Shown here one piece after another: positions 42,599 through 46,532 of a stretch of 46,532 nucleotides of DNA. The notes beneath the pieces were generated by a model that saw only the letters and a list, made by a program, of their open reading frames with translations, was not told where the DNA came from and searched no databases. Each line of letters starts with the position of its first letter. Position 1 is the stretch's first letter. The stretch spans positions 1 through 46,532 of the forward strand of contig CACXFV010000058.1 of the NCBI GenBank assembly GCA_902767015.1. Reading direction: 5' to 3'. The position numbers and the translations under genes are program-made. Source of the DNA: an uncultured Lachnospiraceae bacterium (GTDB taxonomy: Bacteria > Bacillota > Clostridia > Lachnospirales > Lachnospiraceae).

Positions 42599-43459
42599 AT
42601 GATGATAGAAAAAGGAAGTAAAGTAGGTATCTGCGTGTGTTCTAATGGTCAGCAGGAAAGCAACAGGCATAAGATAGAGGCACTGCTTCAGACAATCCGC
42701 CATATTGGTTACGAGCCGGTACCTACAGACTTTATATATGAGACAGAAAGCTATTTTAGCGGTACGGGAGTTGAGCGTGCCAATGCACTGATGGATTTGT
42801 ACAGAGATAGCGACATTAAAGCCATATTTGATATATCAGGAGGAGATATAGCTAACGAGACGCTTAGCTATATCGATTTTTCTGTTATTAGGGAGAATCC
42901 TAAACCTTTTTTTGGCTATAGTGATGTCACAACAGTGATTAATGCAATATACACAAAGACAGGAGAGGTGTCAGGGCTATATCAGATTAGAAATCTGGTA
43001 TATGAGGATAGCAAGAATCAGATTAAGAATTTTACAGAGACCTTTCTTTTAGGAAAAGAAAGTCTGAATGATATTTCATACTATTTTATACAGGAAAATT
43101 TCATGGAGGGTATTATCATCGGAGGAAATATCAGATGTTTTCTTAAACTGGCAGCAACAGAATTTATGCCGGATTTTGAGGGAAAGATTTTACTGATTGA
43201 GGCTCTCAATTCCACGTCAGCCCAGATACTGACCTATCTGTGCCAGCTAAAGCAAATGGGTGCCTTTGAAAAACTCAACGGGGTTTTGTTGGGAACATTT
43301 TTAAGATTAGATGCGGAGGTCTTTGTACCATCCGTGGAAGAGCTTGTTCAGAGAGTGGCAGGAAAAGATATTCCCATTGCCAGAACCGTGGAGATTGGTC
43401 ATGGGGCAGATGCAAAATGCATCTATATTGGAAAATATATGAAATTAACCAAAGATTAA
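42599..43459 (+). CDS. LD-carboxypeptidase, peptidase family S66
   Basis: S66 enzymes (LdcA/MccF) cleave L-D bonds in murein peptides or peptide adducts. In the 286-residue protein the nucleophile Ser lies in FFGYSDVT (Ser108), after the DISGGDIANE segment. The remaining triad residues are probably Glu in LLIEALNS and His in EIGHGADAK. The length fits the family. AGGAGG precedes ATGATG (42599/42602). Whether it acts on muropeptides (LdcA-like) or on modified peptides (MccF-like) cannot be told, but the cell-wall neighbours favour the former. Confidence 0.85.
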   Translation: MMIEKGSKVGICVCSNGQQESNRHKIEALLQTIRHIGYEPVPTDFIYETESYFSGTGVERANALMDLYRDSDIKAIFDISGGDIANETLSYIDFSVIRENPKPFFGYSDVTTVINAIYTKTGEVSGLYQIRNLVYEDSKNQIKNFTETFLLGKESLNDISYYFIQENFMEGIIIGGNIRCFLKLAATEFMPDFEGKILLIEALNSTSAQILTYLCQLKQMGAFEKLNGVLLGTFLRLDAEVFVPSVEELVQRVAGKDIPIARTVEIGHGADAKCIYIGKYMKLTKD

Positions 43460-43511
43460 CAGCTTCGTAGAAATCAGCGAAAAAATAATAAGAATGAATA
43501 CAGGCTGATAC

Positions 43512-43520
43512 TGATATAAT
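43512..43520 (+). promoter_or_regulatory. Extended -10 promoter upstream of pdaA-like gene
   Basis: TGATATAAT (43512-43520) is a consensus extended -10 without a recognisable -35. Overlapping it, GCTGATAC (43504-43511) with TAAT 14 bp upstream weakly resembles a sigma-28 site. The gap of 98 bp after the S66 gene has no terminator. Confidence 0.45.
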
Positions 43521-43557
43521 AGTAGTAAGAAATGATTATCAGGAGTAAAGGGTTACT

Positions 43558-44379
43558 ATGCAGAAATTGAGCAGTGAGCAATTGAAGGCATTGGCAGTTA
43601 CCGCGCTGCTGCTGGCGTTGTGCTTTATGGCGGGTAAGGGAGCAGCAGTCATAGCAGCAGATTATACGTCAGGAAGAGTACAAAAGTCGTCAAAATTAGC
43701 GGAATCTAACTGGGGCTTAAGCTTTAGGCAGGAGGGGCAGGCACCGATAGGAAATGAATCGAGTGAAGAACTGCGAAAGAAAAATGCCTATTATGTGGGC
43801 GATGAGCAGAAGAATCTGATATATATCACTTTCGACGCAGGTTATGAAAATGGCAATATGGAACAGATTTTAGAGGCTCTGGGGAAGCATCATGTGACAG
43901 CCACCTTCTTTGTGGTAGGCAATTTTGTTGAAAATAATCAGGAGTTAGTGAAGAAAATGGCAGAAGAAGGGCATAATATTGCCAACCATTCCTATTCCCA
44001 TCCTGATATGTCAGCCATGGACCGGGCAGCCTTTGAAGGTGAGCTCACAAAACTGGAGGATGCCTACAGAAGTATTACCGGCAAGGAGCTTACGAAACTG
44101 TACAGACCACCCATGGGAAAGTATAGTGACAAGAGTTTGTCTTATGCAAGCGATATGGGTTATAAGACCATTTTTTGGAGTCTTGCTTATGTGGACTGGT
44201 ATCAGGATAAGCAGCCGACAAAGGAGGAGGCATTTGATAAATTGTTAAAGAGAATACATCCCGGTGCCATTGTGCTGTTGCACAGTACTTCTGCTACCAA
44301 TGCGAAGATATTGGATGAATTGCTTGGAAAGTGGGAAGAAATGGGATATGAATTTGGTAATTTAGCAGATATTACATAA
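43558..44379 (+). CDS. PdaA-like polysaccharide (peptidoglycan) deacetylase, CE4 family
   Basis: The 273-residue exported protein has an N-terminal membrane segment (about 12-33) and a NodB domain (about 85-270). Motif 1 is TFDAGYENG (91-99), matching the PdaA type (TFDNGYENG) rather than the TFDDG of most CE4 enzymes. The zinc motif HSYSH is at 144-148, RPPMGKYSD starts at 183 and LLH is at 240-242. PdaA in B. subtilis deacetylates N-acetylmuramic acid for muramic delta-lactam in spore cortex, with the amidase CwlD. A CwlD-type amidase gene follows here. AAAGGG lies upstream of the ATG. Confidence 0.9.
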   Translation: MQKLSSEQLKALAVTALLLALCFMAGKGAAVIAADYTSGRVQKSSKLAESNWGLSFRQEGQAPIGNESSEELRKKNAYYVGDEQKNLIYITFDAGYENGNMEQILEALGKHHVTATFFVVGNFVENNQELVKKMAEEGHNIANHSYSHPDMSAMDRAAFEGELTKLEDAYRSITGKELTKLYRPPMGKYSDKSLSYASDMGYKTIFWSLAYVDWYQDKQPTKEEAFDKLLKRIHPGAIVLLHSTSATNAKILDELLGKWEEMGYEFGNLADIT

Positions 44380-44392
44380 TGAGTATAAATAT

Positions 44393-44437
44393 TGCCATCC
44401 TGCCGGGATTGTAACATAATACCGGTCTCGGATGGCA
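44393..44437 (+). other. Intergenic hairpin between the deacetylase and amidase genes
   Basis: TGCCATCC (44393-44400) and GGATGGCA (44430-44437) form a perfect 8-bp stem. CCGG (44403-44406) and CCGG (44422-44425) can pair inside it. No T-tract follows, so it is not a classical terminator; it may be an RNA-processing or stabilising structure. Confidence 0.45.
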
Positions 44438-44478
44438 GATACATAGATAAGTAGGGTAACAAAAGCACATAGTGATGA

Positions 44479-44505
44479 TTATTGCAGGCAAACAAACGCA
44501 ATAGG
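44479..44505 (+). promoter_or_regulatory. 27-nt shared leader element, copy 2 (amidase)
   Basis: This matches 17898-17924 at 25 of 27 positions. ATTGC (44481-44485) and GCAAT (44498-44502) form a perfect 5-bp hairpin around a 12-nt loop, and AGGAGG, the SD of the amidase gene, begins at its 3' edge. Such a hairpin could affect ribosome access. Confidence 0.55.
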
Positions 44506-44515
44506 AGGTATAAAA

Positions 44516-45559
44516 TTGAAAAAATTAAAATCAACGAAAAAAAAACACAGGGAAATATTGGCGACAGTGTCAGTATTTTTGCTGGTTGCAGTATGTGTGG
44601 CAGCAGCACTCGCGCTCAATGCTTCAAAAGGAAAAAAGAAGGCTGTTAACACAAGAACATCGGAGACAGATCTCCTTGAAAAGGTAACAGCGACTGAAAA
44701 AAAAGAAGATAAAACAATAAAAGAAGACAAAGCAACAGAAGAAGAGAAAACAATAGAAGAAGACGTGACAAAAGAAACGCAAACACAGGAAACGGAAAGC
44801 ATATCGAATGAAACGACAGACAGTCAGGAAATGGGTGATAATGACATCGATAATGAAGAGACGAAAAATACCTCCGAGGCTGATGGGTATGTTGATTCCG
44901 GTCATGAACAGGATGGACAAGACCGGCAGGGAAGATTAATCGTAATCGATGCGGGACATCAGCGATATGGCAACTCTGAAAAAGAGCCTGTTGGTCCGGG
45001 AGCTTCTGAGCTAAAGGCAAAGGTAACGGGAGGAACGGCAGGTGTGAGCTCGGGACTGGCAGAATATGAGCTGAATCTTATGGTGGCAAAGAAACTGAGA
45101 GATGAGCTTGTCAACAGAGGTTATACGGTAATCATGGTGAGGGAATCACATGATGTAGATATCAGCAATTCTGAAAGGGCAGCAGTTGCCAATAATGCCG
45201 GTGCCGATGCATTTGTCAGAATTCATGCAGACGGCTCTGATAATCAGAGCGCGCAGGGAATGATGACGATATGCCCGACACCGTATAATCCGTATTGTAG
45301 TGATATATATGCCTCAAGCAAGGCATTATCTTCTGATATACTTGAGGAGATGGTAAATGCCACAGGTGCCAAAAGCAGAGGTGTCTGGGAGACGGATACC
45401 ATGAGCGGCATCAACTGGTGTCAAGTTCCGGTAACCATCATTGAGATGGGATTTATGTCTAATCCTGAGGAGGACATGCTGATGGCATCGGATGATTATC
45501 AGAATCAGATGGTGAAGGGAATGGTCAACGGATTGGACAGATATTTTAGTGGACGATAG
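44516..45559 (+). CDS. N-acetylmuramoyl-L-alanine amidase (Amidase_3), CwlD-like
   Basis: This is a zinc amidase that cuts peptide stems from glycan chains. The 347-residue protein has a basic N terminus, a signal or anchor helix (about 14-35) and a long acidic Thr/Glu linker (about 45-135) that would span the wall. The catalytic domain runs from about 140 to 347. Zinc ligands are His148 (VIDAGH), a Glu near 183 (LAEYELN) and His237 (RIHADG); the catalytic Glu310 is in IIEMGFMSN. Translation starts with TTG 44516, 8 nt after AGGAGG. CwlD with PdaA makes muramic delta-lactam in spore formers, but a vegetative role is possible. Confidence 0.92.
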   Translation: MKKLKSTKKKHREILATVSVFLLVAVCVAAALALNASKGKKKAVNTRTSETDLLEKVTATEKKEDKTIKEDKATEEEKTIEEDVTKETQTQETESISNETTDSQEMGDNDIDNEETKNTSEADGYVDSGHEQDGQDRQGRLIVIDAGHQRYGNSEKEPVGPGASELKAKVTGGTAGVSSGLAEYELNLMVAKKLRDELVNRGYTVIMVRESHDVDISNSERAAVANNAGADAFVRIHADGSDNQSAQGMMTICPTPYNPYCSDIYASSKALSSDILEEMVNATGAKSRGVWETDTMSGINWCQVPVTIIEMGFMSNPEEDMLMASDDYQNQMVKGMVNGLDRYFSGR

Positions 45560-45565
45560 TAACTC

Positions 45566-45593
45566 TTGACAAAGAAATTTAAATGATTATACT
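45566..45593 (+). promoter_or_regulatory. Strong sigma-A promoter for the CobW-type gene
   Basis: TTGACA (45566-45571, consensus), a 16-bp spacer and TATACT (45588-45593, 5/6). It begins 6 bp after the amidase stop codon and gives a leader of about 130 nt. Confidence 0.75.
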
Positions 45594-45689
45594 AGTTAGT
45601 AGCGATTTGAAGTTATGGTACAGACTATTTTTCCGTGCAAAGTGTGTAGATTCAGGGTGAAAAAGCAAGGAGGATAGTGTTACCGGACC

Positions 45690-45731
45690 ATGAGTCAGTC
45701 AATTGATTTAATAGGAAAGGAAGTTAGATAA
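45690..45731 (+). CDS. Possible 13-codon leader ORF before the CobW-type gene
   Basis: ATG 45690 opens a frame MSQSIDLIGKEVR that stops at 45731, one base before the downstream ATG (45733). A strong AAGGAGG (45667-45673) is 16 nt upstream, longer than usual. The frame may be chance; if translated it would couple to the metal-chaperone gene. Confidence 0.25.
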   Translation: MSQSIDLIGKEVR

Positions 45732-45732
45732 A

Positions 45733-46532
45733 ATGACCAAGATTGATATAATTTCAGGATTTTTAGGGGCAGGTAAGACAACGCTGATCAGAAAGTTGTT
45801 AGAGGAGGCATTAAAGGGAGAACAGATTGTATTAATTGAGAATGAATTTGGAGAAATCGGAATAGATGGCGGTTTTTTAAAGGATGCCGGTGTAGAGATT
45901 ACAGAGATGAATTCCGGATGTATCTGCTGTTCTTTAGTAGGAGATTTCGGAACGGCGCTTAAGGAGGTAATCGATAAGTATTCTCCGGATAGAATTATCA
46001 TTGAGCCGTCGGGTGTAGGCAAGTTATCTGATGTCATAAGAGCTGTAAATGGTGTTATGGAGAATGAAAATGCGGATGTTGTTCTCAATAGTACAACCGC
46101 AGTGGTAGATGGTTTAAAGACCAAGATGTATATGAAGAATTTCGGCGAATTTTTTAACAATCAGGTAGAGAGTGCAGGTACCTTAGTGATAAGCCGGACA
46201 CAGAAGCTTACTGATGGCAAGCTGGCAGAGTGTGTAGCGTTATTAAAAGAACATAACAGTAATGCAAGTATTATCACGACTCCGTGGGATGATATCAGCG
46301 GAGAGGTTATTCTTTCAGCGATAGAGAAATCCGGTTCGCTGGCAGAGGAATTACTGGCAGAGGAAGAAATCTGTCCGGAATGCGGACATCACCATCATGA
46401 AGGAGAACACTGCCATGGTGACCATGAGCATGAGCATGAGCACGAACATGACCATGATGAGCATGAGCATGACGACCACGAGCATGGGCACGACGAGCAT
46501 GATCATCATCACGACCATGACCATGACGAGCA
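45733..46532 (+). CDS. CobW/COG0523 family metal-chaperone GTPase, 3' end beyond window
   Basis: COG0523 GTPases deliver zinc or other metals to client enzymes. The visible 266 residues have the P-loop GFLGAGKTT (9-17), the family motif CICC (63-66, in MNSGCICCSL), ENEFGEIGID and IIIEPSGVGKLSD. The usual NKxD guanine motif is not visible; SRTQK stands in that position. From about residue 220 a tail rich in His, Asp and Glu begins with CPECGHHHHE and continues to the window edge, a likely metal-binding extension. GGAAAGG precedes the ATG. No Zur-like operator was recognised. Confidence 0.93.
   Translation, partial: MTKIDIISGFLGAGKTTLIRKLLEEALKGEQIVLIENEFGEIGIDGGFLKDAGVEITEMNSGCICCSLVGDFGTALKEVIDKYSPDRIIIEPSGVGKLSDVIRAVNGVMENENADVVLNSTTAVVDGLKTKMYMKNFGEFFNNQVESAGTLVISRTQKLTDGKLAECVALLKEHNSNASIITTPWDDISGEVILSAIEKSGSLAEELLAEEEICPECGHHHHEGEHCHGDHEHEHEHEHDHDEHEHDDHEHGHDEHDHHHDHDHDE

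Noticed and set aside
44393-44437. Rho-independent terminator after the deacetylase gene
   Set aside because: The stem is perfect over 8 bp but is followed by GATACATAG, not a T-tract.
1-46532. tRNA, rRNA, insertion sequences or phage genes
   Set aside because: No tRNA-like cloverleaf with CCA-type end, rRNA-like sequence, transposase or integrase frame was noticed on either strand.

Overview
The window is a chromosomal segment of a motile, low-GC Gram-positive anaerobe, most likely a member of the Lachnospiraceae (Clostridia). The basis is the Bacillus/Clostridium-type order of the fla/che genes, FliY with a CheC domain in place of FliN, CheC/CheD adaptation proteins, a SwrD and a SwrB-like protein, purine-rich Shine-Dalgarno (SD) sites with many TTG and GTG starts, and protein sequences that look lachnospiral. 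Genus and species cannot be fixed from sequence alone. Every recognised gene is on the + strand. I see no rRNA, tRNA, insertion sequence, prophage or CRISPR array.

Layout. (1) 1-1852: 3' part of a large, probably secreted protein resembling DUF5057-type proteins, closed by an intrinsic terminator. (2) 1941-2415: non-coding, with an 88-bp imperfect palindrome, a roughly 200-bp extremely A-rich tract and a promoter. (3) 2416-7528: comM/yifB, dprA and topA, the DNA-uptake/processing block that also precedes fla/che in Bacillus. No codY gene lies between topA and flgB. (4) 7599-42558: one long fla/che cluster: flgB flgC fliE fliF fliG fliH fliI fliJ motE-like fliK flgD (TIGR02530-like) flgE | swrD motA motB fliL fliM fliY cheY fliO fliP fliQ fliR flhB flhA flhF flhG pilZ cheB cheA cheW cheC cheD (small membrane protein) fliA fapA (unknown) swrB-like mltG-like. 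The bar marks an intrinsic terminator after flgE. (5) 42599-45559: cell-wall enzymes: S66 LD-carboxypeptidase, PdaA-like polysaccharide deacetylase and a zinc amidase. (6) 45566-end: a strong promoter and the 5' part of a COG0523/CobW metal-chaperone GTPase with a His-rich tail.

How it works together. The first block encodes the rod, MS ring, C-ring and export ATPase, then hook genes, then stator and switch, then the export gate. FlhF/FlhG set flagellar number and position, PilZ can couple motility to c-di-GMP, the Che proteins control rotation, and FliA (sigma-D/sigma-28) would transcribe late genes located elsewhere. CheR, flagellin, the hook-associated proteins and the MCPs are not in the window.

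Most interesting signals. (a) A 14-bp tandem repeat after flgD that reads as a relay of 4-codon minigenes, each stop overlapping the next start, ending in a GTGA overlap with the next gene. (b) A 27-nt hairpin-forming element, 25/27 identical, in the leaders of flgE and of the amidase gene 26 kb away. (c) A roughly 60-residue insertion with five pentapeptide repeats inside the DprA Rossmann core. (d) A probable AUU start for comM. (e) A near-consensus promoter at the flgC end, in front of about 200 nt of non-coding DNA. (f) An MltG-like protein without a catalytic domain. All are read by eye and need computational or experimental confirmation.
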